A program made the position numbers and the translations under genes. Shown piece by piece: positions 22,201 to 31,562 of a stretch of 64,000 nucleotides of DNA (position 1 is the first letter of the stretch; each line of letters begins with the position of its first letter). Below the pieces are notes generated by a model. It saw only the letters and a program-made list of their open reading frames with translations. It was not told the DNA's origin and searched no databases. The stretch is from Streptomyces sp. B21-105 (GTDB lineage: Bacteria; Actinomycetota; Actinomycetes; Streptomycetales; Streptomycetaceae), in contig NZ_JARUMJ010000001.1 in assembly GCF_036898465.1 (NCBI RefSeq), positions 2,418,001-2,482,000 on the forward strand, in the 5' to 3' direction.

Positions 22201-22812
22201 CTATCGGTCCAGTTCGGGGGTCTGCTGCTGGTCCTTGACCGTCGGATGCACGGCGACGACGATCCGGTGATCGCGGCCGCCCTCCGCGTCAGGGGCGTCG
22301 TACTTGCGGATCAACGCGCCGACACCGGCCGTCAACTCCTGGATGAACGCGGCCCGTTCCGCCGCGGAGGCGAAGCGCACCTCGCCGTCCAGCGCGAAGG
22401 TCGCCAGCGGCCTGCGGGCCTTGGCGGCCCCGGTGATCAGCGAACCGACGTCCCTGACCAGCCGAGCGCCGAGGGCGAGCATCCAGCGGGCGGAGAGCTG
22501 ATCGCGGAAGCGGTCCGGGTCGGGCTGCACCTGGGCGAGGGCGAGCGGCGAGATCACGTACGACGCCGCGGTCGCCCGCATCAGCCGCTCGGTGACGTTG
22601 CCCTTGCGCCGCTCGCCGGCCAGCTCGACCAGGCCGTGCCGCTCCAGCGCCCTGAGGTGGTAGTTCACCTTCTGCCGCGGCAGCCCGACCTTCCCGGCCA
22701 GCATCGCGGCTGACGCGGGCCCGGCGGCCAGCTCGGCGAGCAGTCGGGCCCGTATGGGGTCCAGGGAGGCGGCCGCGGCCTCGGAGTCCTCGATCACGGT
22801 GACGTCCAGCAT
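22201..22812 (-). CDS. ArsR-like winged-helix transcriptional regulator
   Basis: This 203-residue protein has an N-terminal winged helix (about residues 12-75): SLDPIRARLLAELA, then the recognition segment KVGLPRQKVNYHLRALERHGLVEL. The C-terminal half is unassigned. Such regulators are commonly paired with SRPBCC/AHSA1 genes. Here the partner SRPBCC gene lies on the other side of the IS element. The native spacing can be inferred from the CAGGAG left 8 bp after this gene's stop. The start at 22812 is the first ATG of the domain. Confidence 0.83.
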   Translation of the reverse strand: MLDVTVIEDSEAAAASLDPIRARLLAELAAGPASAAMLAGKVGLPRQKVNYHLRALERHGLVELAGERRKGNVTERLMRATAASYVISPLALAQVQPDPDRFRDQLSARWMLALGARLVRDVGSLITGAAKARRPLATFALDGEVRFASAAERAAFIQELTAGVGALIRKYDAPDAEGGRDHRIVVAVHPTVKDQQQTPELDR

Positions 22813-23035
22813 GCGACCACCGTCTCACCGAAAACTTTTTTTGTCCAGGAGAGTTGAGTTTTCGGTCACGCCGGACGGACGGACGGACTGCCGCGCACCC
22901 CGCCCCGTCCCGAAGCCCCGTCCCGAAGAAGCCGGAGGCGAGGGTGACCCACCCCCAATCTCGTAGCATTCCTTACGCATATATCGCAGTAGAATTAAGT
23001 AGAGCTTCACGATGGTGTCGCCGAGACTACGGCGT

Positions 23036-23992
23036 ATGACGAAGCCCTCCCCACCCCCGCCCATGCCCCTCACCCACGCCTCCCCCTCCTCCTCCGCCCT
23101 TGCCGCTGCCCCTGCCCCCGTCTTCGGCCGCACGCTCTGCGCGATGATCACCCCCTTCACAGGCACCGGCGGCCTCGACCTCGACGGCGCTCAGCGGCTG
23201 GCGGACCGGCTGGTGTCCGAGGGCTGCGACGGGCTGGTGCTCTCCGGCACCACGGGCGAGTCGCCGACCACCTCGGACGCCGAGAAGGCGGAGCTGGTGC
23301 GTGCAGTGCGGGAGGCGGTGGGCGAGCGGGCGTCGATCGTGGCGGGCGTGGGCACCTTCGACACCCGGCACACCGTGGAGCTCGCGTCGGACGCCGAGAA
23401 GGCGGGCGCGGACGGCGTGCTGGTGGTCAGCCCGTACTACAGCCTGCCTCCGCAGGACGCCCTGGAGGCGCACTTCCGGGAGGTCGCGGACGCCTCCGGG
23501 CTGCCCGTGATGCTGTACGACATCCCCGGCCGTACCGGCGTCCGGATCGAGCCGGACACGCTGATCCGGCTCGCCGGGCACCCGAGGATCGTCGCGGTCA
23601 AGGACTGCTCCGCCGACTTCCTCGGCGCGCAGAAGGTTCTCGCCCGCACCGCGTTGTCGTACTACGCGGGCTGCGACGAACACAACCTCGCCCTGTACGC
23701 GGTCGGCGCGGCCGGATACGTCAGCACGGTCGCGAACGCGGTCCCGGAGCGGATGCGCGCCGTCCTGGACGCGTTCGACGCGGGCGACACCGCCGAGGCC
23801 GCCCGGCTCCAGCGGCGGACCACGGAACTGGTGGAGTCGATGATGGCGTCGGGTCTGCCGGGAGCCGTCACCGCCAAGGCACTGCTCAACGACCTGGGAC
23901 TGCCGGCCGGTCCGGTCCGTCCACCGCTGCGACCCGCCGGCCGCGACACGGTCGCCCGGCTGCGCGCCGCCTACGAGCGCCTGACGGCCTGA
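23036..23992 (+). CDS. dapA: 4-hydroxy-tetrahydrodipicolinate synthase
   Basis: This 318-residue DHDPS condenses pyruvate with aspartate semialdehyde in lysine/diaminopimelate synthesis. It has Schiff-base Lys189 (IVAVKDCSAD), Tyr161 and the substrate-binding Arg166 (LYDIPGRTGV), and the SGTTGESPTT loop (70-79). These are the classic DapA residues, unlike the two DapA-like proteins earlier in the window. The first 28 or so residues are a Pro/Ser/Ala-rich extension. The ATG at 23036 is preferred over 23012, but neither has a strong ribosome site. An AT-rich promoter stretch precedes it at 22965-23010. dapD lies 1.9 kb further on. Confidence 0.85.
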   Translation: MTKPSPPPPMPLTHASPSSSALAAAPAPVFGRTLCAMITPFTGTGGLDLDGAQRLADRLVSEGCDGLVLSGTTGESPTTSDAEKAELVRAVREAVGERASIVAGVGTFDTRHTVELASDAEKAGADGVLVVSPYYSLPPQDALEAHFREVADASGLPVMLYDIPGRTGVRIEPDTLIRLAGHPRIVAVKDCSADFLGAQKVLARTALSYYAGCDEHNLALYAVGAAGYVSTVANAVPERMRAVLDAFDAGDTAEAARLQRRTTELVESMMASGLPGAVTAKALLNDLGLPAGPVRPPLRPAGRDTVARLRAAYERLTA

Positions 23993-24081
23993 CAGCCCCC
24001 ACCCACCTGCCTGCCGGCGCCACTCACGAGCGCCCGCAATTCCCGGGCGGGCCCCCGGCCGCGTTGCGTACGGTGGGCCGC

Positions 24082-24651
24082 ATGAGCCGCCCGATGCTCT
24101 ACCTCGACGTGGACGGTCCCCTCAATCCGTATGCCGCGAAGCCGTCGAAGCGGCCTGCGGGGTACACGACGATCAGGGCGTCCGTGGGCCGGCCGCGCCC
24201 CCTGCGGGTGTGGCTGCACCCGGGGCACGGCGCCGCTCTCCTCCGTCTTCCCTACGAGCTGTGCTGGGCCACGACCTGGATGGCGGAGGCCAACCGCTGG
24301 ATCGCCCCCGTTGTCGGCCTGCCCGAGCTGCCGTACGTCGACTTCGGCGCGGTGCTGTTCGCCCACCGGCCCGACGGCGTCCACTGGAAGACGGAGATGA
24401 TCGTCGCGCACGCGGCGGGCCGCCCGTTCGCCTGGGTCGACGACGAACAGTCGCCCGCCGACTCGGTGTACGTCACCGCCCACCACCCGGGACCGGCCCT
24501 GCTGCACCATGTGAACCCGCGCGTGGGTCTGCGGGACGAGGACTTCACGGCGCTGGCCGCGTTCGCCGCCGGCCTGCCGGCGGGGTCAGCGTCGGGGTCG
24601 TCCGAAGCCGGCCGAGGAGAGGAGGGACGTCGTGTCCCAGGAGGAACGTGA
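24082..24651 (+). CDS. HAD-like hypothetical protein
   Basis: The 189-residue protein opens with MLYLDVDGPLNPY, the DxDG nucleophile motif of haloacid dehalogenase-like phosphatases (Asp at about residues 9 and 11). A later FAWVDDEQ would provide the motif IV acidic pair. A family of small HAD proteins of this type is common in actinobacteria, with no settled substrate. Its 3' end overlaps the next small gene by 20 bp. The ATG at 24082 is favoured because MRTVGR upstream is not conserved-looking. Confidence 0.7.
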   Translation: MSRPMLYLDVDGPLNPYAAKPSKRPAGYTTIRASVGRPRPLRVWLHPGHGAALLRLPYELCWATTWMAEANRWIAPVVGLPELPYVDFGAVLFAHRPDGVHWKTEMIVAHAAGRPFAWVDDEQSPADSVYVTAHHPGPALLHHVNPRVGLRDEDFTALAAFAAGLPAGSASGSSEAGRGEEGRRVPGGT

Positions 24652-24886
24652 CGCCAGGCTGGGCCTCACCGGCCTGACCGGCGCGGAGCGCCAGGCTCGG
24701 CTACGCCTGCTGACGGAGCAGGTGCGGCGGGAGGCCGCCGCGGCGAGGGCGGCACTGCGGGCGCAACGGGAACAGCGGGCGCAACGGGAGCAGCGGGCGT
24801 CCGGGAGGGCGGCGGCCGATGCCTCTGGCCCGGCGCAGGCCGGGGCAGAGGCGATCGACGACTCCGTGCACCGTCAGGACGAGTGA
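24632..24886 (+). CDS. Small coiled-coil-like hypothetical protein
   Basis: This 84-residue charged protein starts at GTG with a strong GGAGAGGAGGGA ribosome site. The middle is a continuous Arg/Ala/Gln-rich helix with QREQRAQREQRA repeats (about residues 44-56). It probably forms a coiled coil. It overlaps the HAD-like gene by 20 bp, so the two are co-translated. No function is known. The good ribosome site makes it more than a chance frame. Confidence 0.5.
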   Translation: MSQEERDARLGLTGLTGAERQARLRLLTEQVRREAAAARAALRAQREQRAQREQRASGRAAADASGPAQAGAEAIDDSVHRQDE

Positions 24887-24927
24887 GCGATGCCCCGGCG
24901 TCACGGCACGGCCGCGGCCGTCGGTGA

Positions 24928-25917
24928 TCAGTTGTGGCTGTGGAGGATCTCGTTCAGGCCGCCCCAGACGGCGTTGTTCGGGCGGGCCTCGACCGCGCCG
25001 GTGACCGAGTTGCGGCGGAACAGGATGTTCGAGGCGCCGGACAGCTCGCGGGCCTTGACGATCTGGCCGTCGGGCATGGTGACACGGGTGCCCGCGGTGA
25101 CGTAGAGGCCGGCCTCGACGACGCACTCGTCGCCGAGGGCGATGCCGACGCCCGCCTCGGCGCCGACGAGGCAGCGCTCGCCGATGGAGATGATCACGTT
25201 GCCGCCGCCCGACAGCGTGCCCATCGTGGACGCGCCGCCGCCGATGTCGGAGCCGTCGCCGACGATGACGCCAGCGGAGATGCGGCCCTCCACCATCGAG
25301 GTGCCGAGGGTGCCGGCGTTGAAGTTGACGAAGCCCTCGTGCATGACCGTCGTGCCCTCGGCGAGGTGCGCGCCGAGGCGGACCCGGTCGGCGTCGGCGA
25401 TCCGGACGCCCTTCGGGGCGACGTAGTCCGTCATGCGCGGGAACTTGTCGATGGACGTGACCTGGAGGTGCAGGCCCTCGGCGCGGGCGTTCAGGCGGAC
25501 CTTCTCGACGTCGTCGACGGCGACCGGGCCGAGCGAGGTCCAGGCGACGTTGGCGAGGTGGCCGAACATGCCGTCCAGGCTCTGCCCGTGCGGCCGGACG
25601 AGCCGGTGCGAGAGCAGGTGCAGGCGCAGGTAGACGTCGTGAGCGTCGAGCGGCTTGTCGTCGAGGGAGGCGATGACCGTGCGGACCGCGACCACGTCGA
25701 CGCCCCGGCGGGCGTCCGGGCCGACCGCCTTCGCCGCGGCGTCGCCGAGGAGCTCCACGGCCTGGTCGGCCAAGAGCCGCTCGGTGCCGGCCGGGCCGGG
25801 CTCGGCGACGAGCGCCGGCGCGGGGAACCAGGTGTCGAGGACGGTGCCGTCGGCGGCGATCGTGGCGAGTCCGGTGGCCGCGGCGCCGGTGGTGCGAGGA
25901 GCAGTCGTGTCGGTCAT
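24928..25917 (-). CDS. dapD: Tetrahydrodipicolinate N-succinyltransferase
   Basis: This 329-residue protein is of the actinobacterial DapD type, transferring succinyl from CoA to tetrahydrodipicolinate in the succinylase branch of lysine/DAP synthesis. The left-handed beta-helix is visible as hexapeptide repeats from about residue 170 to 290 ([42 protein letters not shown]). The catalytic region includes [14 protein letters not shown]. The N-terminal part (about 1-150) is the actinobacterial helical domain. It is convergent with the small coiled-coil gene and divergent from the HxlR fusion gene. Confidence 0.9.
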   Translation of the reverse strand: MTDTTAPRTTGAAATGLATIAADGTVLDTWFPAPALVAEPGPAGTERLLADQAVELLGDAAAKAVGPDARRGVDVVAVRTVIASLDDKPLDAHDVYLRLHLLSHRLVRPHGQSLDGMFGHLANVAWTSLGPVAVDDVEKVRLNARAEGLHLQVTSIDKFPRMTDYVAPKGVRIADADRVRLGAHLAEGTTVMHEGFVNFNAGTLGTSMVEGRISAGVIVGDGSDIGGGASTMGTLSGGGNVIISIGERCLVGAEAGVGIALGDECVVEAGLYVTAGTRVTMPDGQIVKARELSGASNILFRRNSVTGAVEARPNNAVWGGLNEILHSHN

Positions 25918-26081
25918 GACGGCAACCTAACCGGCGGGGGGCCGCAGAGGCCAACCCGCACAGCGGTGTCTCAGGAGGCGGGCCGCGGGGCCCCGCCCGC
26001 CTGCTGAGTTCTCCTTGGGAACCAACTGTGCCAGCATGGCGCTCCCCCCTCTGCGAGAGGCGGGGAGAAACCACGCAAGGC

Positions 26082-26119
26082 CGGGACGAGCCGCGGTGGC
26101 CGGGACGAGCCGCGGTGGC
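26082..26119. repeat. Perfect 19-bp tandem repeat upstream of the HxlR-peroxiredoxin gene
   Basis: CGGGACGAGCCGCGGTGGC occurs twice head to tail (26082-26100, 26101-26119), 51 bp before the start codon. It may be the binding site of the regulator encoded next to it. The 252-bp region between dapD and this gene (25918-26169) otherwise holds one short hairpin (CCTCT-GCG-AGAGG near 26049). Confidence 0.6.
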
Positions 26120-26169
26120 CGGGGTACGGCCGACGGCAGAGGGCCGGCAGCAGAGGGAGGGCGGGACGC

Positions 26170-27054
26170 ATGGCGCGCAGGACGAGTCTGGAGGACTCCG
26201 GCTGCGCCATCGCGCAGGCCCTGGACGTCGTCGGGGACTGGTGGACCCTGCTGATCGTCCGGGACACCGCGCGCGGTGTGCACCGGTTCGACGAGCTTCA
26301 GCGCGAACTCGGCCTGTCACGCAAGGTGTTGACGGAGCGGCTGCGGCTGCTGGTCGACGCGGACGTGCTCACCCGGGTGCTGTACCAGGAGCGTCCGCCG
26401 CGGTACGAGTACCGGCTCACCCCGCGCGGCCGGGCCCTGCTGCCGGTCCTGGTCGCCCTCCAGGACTGGGGCGACGCCTGGATCCTCGGCGACGGCAGCG
26501 CCACGGCCACTGCCGAGGAGGCGTCCGCCGAGGCGCGGCGCGTGCACGCCCTCGTGGGCGCCCGGCTTCCCGTGCTCCGGCTGGTCGACGACCGCGGGAC
26601 ACCGCGCGATCCCGTGTCGGACGACGCCTCCTGCACCGTTCTCTACTGCTTTCCCGGCGCCTATGCCCGCCCCGACGGCTATCCGCCGGGCTGGACCGAC
26701 ATCCCGGGCGCCTCGGGCTGCACGCTGGAGTCGTGCACCTATCGCGACCGTCTGGCCGAGTTCCGCGCGGCGGGCGCCGCGGTGCACGGGGTGTCCACCC
26801 AACGGCCGGACGAGCAGCGGGCGTTCGCCGAGAAGGAGCGGCTCGGCTTCCCGCTCCTCTCCGACGCCGAACTGACGCTGATCAGCGCCCTGCGCCTGCC
26901 GACGTTCCGGGCGGCCGGGGCGAGCCGGCTGAAGCGGCTGACCCTGATCGTCGACCGGGAACGGGTCGTGCGCCACGTGCAGTACCCGGTCACCGACATC
27001 GCGGGCAGCGTGACGGCGGCCCTGGACGCCGTGCGCGACCTCGACACCCGCTGA
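26170..27054 (+). CDS. HxlR-family regulator fused to a peroxiredoxin domain
   Basis: This 294-residue protein has two domains. Residues about 8-110 are an HxlR/DUF24 winged helix (CAIAQALDVVGDWWTLLIV, then RELGLSRKVLTERLR). Residues about 128-290 are a thioredoxin-fold peroxiredoxin, with the AhpC/Bcp-type active site GASGCTLESCTYRD. C184 is the likely peroxidatic cysteine and C189 a resolving one, and an insert follows FPGAYARPDG. HxlR proteins often sense quinones or thiol stress through an N-terminal cysteine (C12 here). The fusion suggests a regulator that couples peroxide reactivity to DNA binding. The ATG at 26170 has GGAGGG upstream. It stands alone; targets are unknown. Confidence 0.82.
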   Translation: MARRTSLEDSGCAIAQALDVVGDWWTLLIVRDTARGVHRFDELQRELGLSRKVLTERLRLLVDADVLTRVLYQERPPRYEYRLTPRGRALLPVLVALQDWGDAWILGDGSATATAEEASAEARRVHALVGARLPVLRLVDDRGTPRDPVSDDASCTVLYCFPGAYARPDGYPPGWTDIPGASGCTLESCTYRDRLAEFRAAGAAVHGVSTQRPDEQRAFAEKERLGFPLLSDAELTLISALRLPTFRAAGASRLKRLTLIVDRERVVRHVQYPVTDIAGSVTAALDAVRDLDTR

Positions 27055-27115
27055 CGACACGCCGGGCGCACCGCTCCGCCGGGACCGGGCGGCACTCCGC
27101 AGGAGGCGACGGCGC

Positions 27116-27768
<653 letters not shown>

Positions 27769-27769
<1 letters not shown>

Positions 27770-28089
27770 CAGTGCGCACCCCCCAGGTTCAGCAGCACCA
27801 CTCCCCCGACGATCAGCAGGATTCCCGCGATCCTGACAGGTGTCAGGGCCTCCCCGAACAGGACGAGCCCGATGAGGGCGATGGCCGCGGTGCCGGCCCC
27901 GGCCCAGATCGCGTAGGCGGTGCCGATCCCGACGGTCTTCAGCGTCTGCGCGAGGAGGAGGAAGGACAGCAGGTAGCCCACGGTGGTCAGCAGCGCCGGC
28001 CAGAGCCTGCTGAAGCCGTCGCTGTACTTCATGGCCGTCGTCGCGGCCACCTCGGCGGCGATGGCGCCGGCGAGCGTCAGATATCCCAT
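27769..28089 (-). CDS. Small multidrug resistance (SMR) family transporter
   Basis: This 106-residue protein has four hydrophobic helices (about 2-22, 32-50, 57-76, 84-103) and the essential membrane glutamate Glu13 (equivalent to EmrE Glu14) in AGAIAAEVAATTAMK. The AYAIWAGAGTA segment in helix 3 is the family hallmark. It works as an antiparallel dimer exporting cationic drugs or guanidinium-like compounds with protons. It is the first gene of a coupled pair with the TetR repressor, and its start codon lies inside one of two operator palindromes, suggesting tight repression. Confidence 0.9.
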
Positions 28090-28128
28090 GCGTACAAGCG
28101 TACACAGTGATGCGTACGGTCGTACACA
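28088..28128. promoter_or_regulatory. Two 19-bp palindromic TetR operators
   Basis: ATGCGTACAAGCGTACACA (28088-28106) and ATGCGTACGGTCGTACACA (28110-28128) are imperfect palindromes of form TGYGTAC-N3-GTACRCA, placed as direct repeats 22 bp apart. The first covers the SMR start codon. Two dimers on one face of the helix is the classic TetR/QacR-like arrangement. Confidence 0.75.
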
Positions 28129-28129
28129 A

Positions 28130-28490
28130 AGGCGCGCACCCAGCGCCACACCCGGTGCCAGTCCATGAAGGTGTTCCCCGCGCCCCTCCATGGGCGCGAA
28201 CCCACGCGGAACCCCGCCCACCCACACGCACCCCCGCCCACCGCCACGCACCCATGCCCACCCACACACACCCGTGCGTACGCCTGGTTACGCGCAACGG
28301 CACGCATCGGTAGGCACATCCACACACATCGGCACTCCGGGCGCCGGTCGATCGCGCCCAACTGACGGGAGATTCGAAAGCGTTATGGAAGGCGCTCACC
28401 CAAACGGATGAACGCACGCCACAGCTTCCACTACTGTTTCACCGTTCACATACCGGCTCTTCAGTCGGGACGCCGCTGGAGGAACAGCGC
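28130..28490. other. Gene-free spacer with a C/A-rich tract
   Basis: This 360-bp spacer separates the divergent SMR and AbfB-domain genes. Between about 28190 and 28275 the plus strand is a run of CCCACC/CACGCACC variants, almost devoid of T. The last 120 bp are AT-richer and should hold the promoter of the AbfB gene. I see no RNA gene or convincing ORF. Confidence 0.5.
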
Positions 28491-29339
28491 ATGCCAGAAG
28501 ACAAGTCCCGGCCGCCCCAGGAACAGCCCTGGGAGAACGGCTGGGCCCCGGACACCTCCCGGGCCCCCGGAACTCGACGCCTGTGGCTGGCCGGCGGCCT
28601 CGCCGTCGCCACCGTCCTTGCGTGCGTGACCGCGATCGCCTTGAACGACAGGCCCGCTGACGCGAAGTCCGAAGCCGGCCGGCAGCAGACGCTGTCGGAC
28701 GACGAGACGCCCGGCGGCCTCATCTCCTTCGCCACGCCCTCCGGCAGCGGATCCGCGACGCCGACGGGGAAGAAGCCCGCGTCCGCGTCCCCCTCGCCGT
28801 CGGCGTCCGTGTCACCGGAGACGTCCTCCTCCCCAGGGCCGCAGGGCAGTTCGTCGCCCGGCGTCTCGGCCGCTCCCTCGGCCCCCGCGCCCGGGAAGCC
28901 GGCCGACCCGCCGGCGTCCCGTGACGAACGGTCGGTGCAGGCGGTCAACTACCCCGACCGCTACTGGCACGTGAGCGGTTCGCTGGTGAAGCTCGACGCG
29001 CCGCGCGGCTCGGAGTCCCGCGAGGACTCCACCTTCCACGTGGTCAGCGGGCTGTCCGACAGCTCCTGCATCTCGTTCTCGACGCACGACGGCCGGTACC
29101 TGCGCCACCGGAACTTCGTCCTGCGCTCCGAATACAACGACGGCTCCTCGCTGTTCCGGCAGGACGCCACCTTCTGCCCCACGTACTCGGGGTATTCGGG
29201 CGCGGTGCTGTTCCAGTCGGTGAACTACCCCAACTACGCGCTGCGCCACAAGGACTTCCAGCTGCGCCTGGACCCGTACGGCTACAACACGACGAACCGG
29301 ACGGACTTCGCGTTCCGGCTCGTGGGCCCGCTGGGCTGA
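28491..29339 (+). CDS. Membrane-anchored AbfB (CBM42-like) domain protein
   Basis: This 282-residue protein has a cytoplasmic N-terminus (1-28), one membrane helix (about 30-50, LWLAGGLAVATVLACVTAIA), a Ser/Pro/Ala-rich stalk (about 60-145) and a C-terminal beta-trefoil with SVQAVNYPDRYWHV, YLRHRNFVLR and NYPNYALRHKDFQLRL. The last two are the repeating signature of the alpha-L-arabinofuranosidase B carbohydrate-binding domain (CBM42). It probably sits on the cell surface and binds arabinose-containing polysaccharide or cell-wall arabinan. No catalytic domain is present. The ATG has a GGAGGAAC ribosome site. Confidence 0.8.
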   Translation: MPEDKSRPPQEQPWENGWAPDTSRAPGTRRLWLAGGLAVATVLACVTAIALNDRPADAKSEAGRQQTLSDDETPGGLISFATPSGSGSATPTGKKPASASPSPSASVSPETSSSPGPQGSSSPGVSAAPSAPAPGKPADPPASRDERSVQAVNYPDRYWHVSGSLVKLDAPRGSESREDSTFHVVSGLSDSSCISFSTHDGRYLRHRNFVLRSEYNDGSSLFRQDATFCPTYSGYSGAVLFQSVNYPNYALRHKDFQLRLDPYGYNTTNRTDFAFRLVGPLG

Positions 29340-29400
29340 GCCCCACCGACCGACCCGCCACCCTGCCGACTCACCGAGCCACCGGTTCCACCGACTCACC

Positions 29401-29454
29401 CGCACGTGAAAGCGGCGGCACCCCCGGTTGGGGGTGCCGCCGCTTTCACGTGCG
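29401..29454. terminator. Bidirectional terminator with a perfect 25-bp stem
   Basis: The 25 bases at 29401-29425 are exactly complementary to 29430-29454, leaving a GGTT loop. It lies between the convergent AbfB-domain gene and the end of the suf operon and should stop both. Confidence 0.9.
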
Positions 29455-29486
29455 GGTCCGCGTTGCTCGGTACGCGGTGACGGCTC

Positions 29487-29819
29487 TCAGACGTTGAAGC
29501 CGAGCGCGCGCAGCTGCTCGCGGCCGTCGTCCGTGATCTTGTCCGGGCCCCACGGCGGCATCCAGACCCAGTTGATGCGCAGCTCGTTGACGATGCCGTC
29601 GGTGGCGGACTTCGCCTGGTCCTCGATGACGTCGGTCAGCGGGCAGGCCGCCGAGGTCAGGGTCATGTCGATCGTCGCGATGTTCGCGTCGTCGATGTGG
29701 ATGCCGTAGATGAGTCCGAGGTTGACGACGTCGATGCCCAGTTCCGGGTCGACGACGTCGTACAGGGCCTCGCGGACCTCCTCCTCGGAGGCCGGCTTCA
29801 TCTCCAGGGTCTCGCTCAT
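29487..29819 (-). CDS. sufT: SufT-type DUF59 (MIP18) Fe-S maturation protein
   Basis: This 110-residue DUF59/MIP18-family protein carries VREALYDVVDPELGIDVVNLGLIYG (domain start), the TSAACPLTDVIEDQ segment with the conserved cysteine near 61, and the C-terminal LRINWVWMPPWGPDKI. In suf operons this family helps deliver Fe-S clusters to certain targets. It is the last gene; its ATG overlaps the sufU stop (ATGA). A strong terminator follows. Confidence 0.85.
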   Translation of the reverse strand: MSETLEMKPASEEEVREALYDVVDPELGIDVVNLGLIYGIHIDDANIATIDMTLTSAACPLTDVIEDQAKSATDGIVNELRINWVWMPPWGPDKITDDGREQLRALGFNV

Positions 29820-30286
29820 GCCGTCTTCCTTTCGACGTCGGCGTCGGCGCCCAGCGCCTGGGCCGTCGCGTCCTTCCACGCCATCCAGCTGAGGAGGGCG
29901 CACTTGACCCGGGCCGGGTACTTGGAGACGCCGGCGAACGCGACCGCGTCCTCCAGCACCTCCTCCATGGCGTCGTCGGGCTCGATCTTCCCCTTGGACT
30001 GCATCAGCTCCAGGAAGGTCTCCTGGATCTTCTGCGCGTCGGCCAGGTCCTTGCCGACCAGCAGGTCGTTCAGGACGGACGCGCTCGCCTGGCTGATGGA
30101 ACAGCCCTGGCCCTCGTAACTGACGTCCTCGATCGTCGTACCGTCGTACTTCACCCGCAGGGTGATCTCGTCGCCGCACGTCGGGTTCACGTGGTGCACC
30201 TCGGCGTCGCCATCGCGCAGACCACGCCCGTGCGGGTGCTTGTAGTGGTCCAGGATGACGTCCTGGTACATCGAGTCCAGCTTCAT
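29816..30286 (-). CDS. sufU: SufU zinc-dependent sulfurtransferase
   Basis: This 156-residue IscU-fold protein has the Gram-positive/actinobacterial SufU features: Cys37 in NPTCGDE, Cys62 in GQGCSISQAS, Cys129 in ARVKCALLSW and the insertion between the second and third cysteines. SufU accepts persulfide sulfur from SufS through a zinc-ligand swap and passes it to SufBCD. It lies 19 bp after sufS and overlaps sufT. Confidence 0.9.
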   Translation of the reverse strand: MKLDSMYQDVILDHYKHPHGRGLRDGDAEVHHVNPTCGDEITLRVKYDGTTIEDVSYEGQGCSISQASASVLNDLLVGKDLADAQKIQETFLELMQSKGKIEPDDAMEEVLEDAVAFAGVSKYPARVKCALLSWMAWKDATAQALGADADVERKTA

Positions 30287-30305
30287 GCGCTCGCTCGCCA
30301 ACCCC

Positions 30306-31562
30306 TCAGCCGAAGAAGTTCCGTACGTGCTCCAGACCGTCGACCAGGGCGTCGATCTCGGCCGTCGTGGAGTACAGATAGAACGACGCTCGCGTGGTCG
30401 CGGGAATTCCGTAGCGCAGGCAGACGGGACGGGCGCAGTGGTGGCCCACCCGGACCGCGATGCCCTGCTCGTCGAGCACCTGGCCCACGTCGTGCGGGTG
30501 GATGTCGCCGAGCGTGAAGGAGATCGCCGCGCCCCGGTCCTCGGCCGTCGTCGGGCCGATGATCCGCAGGTCGGGGACCTCGCCGAGCCTGCGCACCGCG
30601 TACTCGGTGAGCGCGTGCTCATGGGCGAGGATCTTGTCCATGCCGATCGCGGACAGGTAGTCGATGGCCGCGCCCAGACCGACCGCCTGAGCGATCGGCG
30701 GGGTGCCCGCCTCGAACTTGTGGGGCGCCGGGGCGTACGTCGACGAGTGCATCGACACGGTCTCGATCATCTCGCCGCCGCCGAGGAACGGAGGCAGGTC
30801 CTCGAGCAGCTCCTGGCGGCCCCAGAGGACGCCGATGCCGGTCGGGCCGCACATCTTGTGGCCGGTGAAGGCCACGAAGTCGGCCTGCAGGGCCTGCACG
30901 TCCATCGGCATGTGCGGCGCGGCCTGCGAGGCGTCGATGCACACCAGCGCGCCGACCTCCTGCGCGCGGCGCACTATCGCCTCGACGGGGTTGACCGTGC
31001 CGAGGATGTTCGACACCAGCACGAAGGAGACGATCTTCGTCTTCTCGGTGATGATCTCGTCGATGTTGGAGAGGTCGAGCCGGCCGTCGTCGGTCAGGCC
31101 GAACCACTTCAGCTTCGCGCCCGTGCGCTGCGCCAGCAGCTGCCACGGCACGATGTTGGAGTGGTGCTCCATCTCGGTGATGACGATCTCGGTCTCGTGG
31201 TCGACCCGGTAGGGCTCGTCGGCCCAGCCGAGCATGTTGGCCACGAGGTTGAGCGACTCGGAGGCGTTCTTGGTGAAGATCACCTCGTCGCGGCTCGGCG
31301 CGTTGACGAACGCGGCGACCTTGTCGCGCGCGCCCTCGTACAGCGCCGTGGCCTCCTCGGCGAGCACATGCACACCGCGATGGACGTTGGCGTTGTAGCG
31401 CTCGTAGTAGTCACTGAGAGCGTCCAGCACCTGGCGCGGCTTCTGCGAGGTCGCCGCGTTGTCCAGGTACACGAGCTTCTTGCCGTCGTGGATCTGCCGA
31501 TCCAGGATGGGGAAGTCCTTGCGGATCGCCTCGACGTCGAGGAGGCCCGGCAGCTGTGTCAC
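30306..31562 (-). CDS. sufS: Cysteine desulfurase SufS
   Basis: This 418-residue class II cysteine desulfurase has the PLP lysine Lys236 in [11 protein letters not shown], the aspartate/glutamine pair in [10 protein letters not shown], and the catalytic Cys376 in [11 protein letters not shown] without the longer flexible loop of IscS. It releases sulfur from cysteine for Fe-S assembly. The start is GTG at 31562 with a perfect GGAGGAA ribosome site, overlapping the end of sufC by GTGA. That ribosome site lies in the last codons of sufC, so the sufC frameshift does not remove it. Confidence 0.92.
   Translation of the reverse strand: MTQLPGLLDVEAIRKDFPILDRQIHDGKKLVYLDNAATSQKPRQVLDALSDYYERYNANVHRGVHVLAEEATALYEGARDKVAAFVNAPSRDEVIFTKNASESLNLVANMLGWADEPYRVDHETEIVITEMEHHSNIVPWQLLAQRTGAKLKWFGLTDDGRLDLSNIDEIITEKTKIVSFVLVSNILGTVNPVEAIVRRAQEVGALVCIDASQAAPHMPMDVQALQADFVAFTGHKMCGPTGIGVLWGRQELLEDLPPFLGGGEMIETVSMHSSTYAPAPHKFEAGTPPIAQAVGLGAAIDYLSAIGMDKILAHEHALTEYAVRRLGEVPDLRIIGPTTAEDRGAAISFTLGDIHPHDVGQVLDEQGIAVRVGHHCARPVCLRYGIPATTRASFYLYSTTAEIDALVDGLEHVRNFFG

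Noticed and set aside
22813..23035. Possible riboswitch upstream of dapA (lysine type)
   Set aside because: The region is AT-rich near the start and too short, and I see no conserved lysine-riboswitch helices. It reads as a plain promoter.
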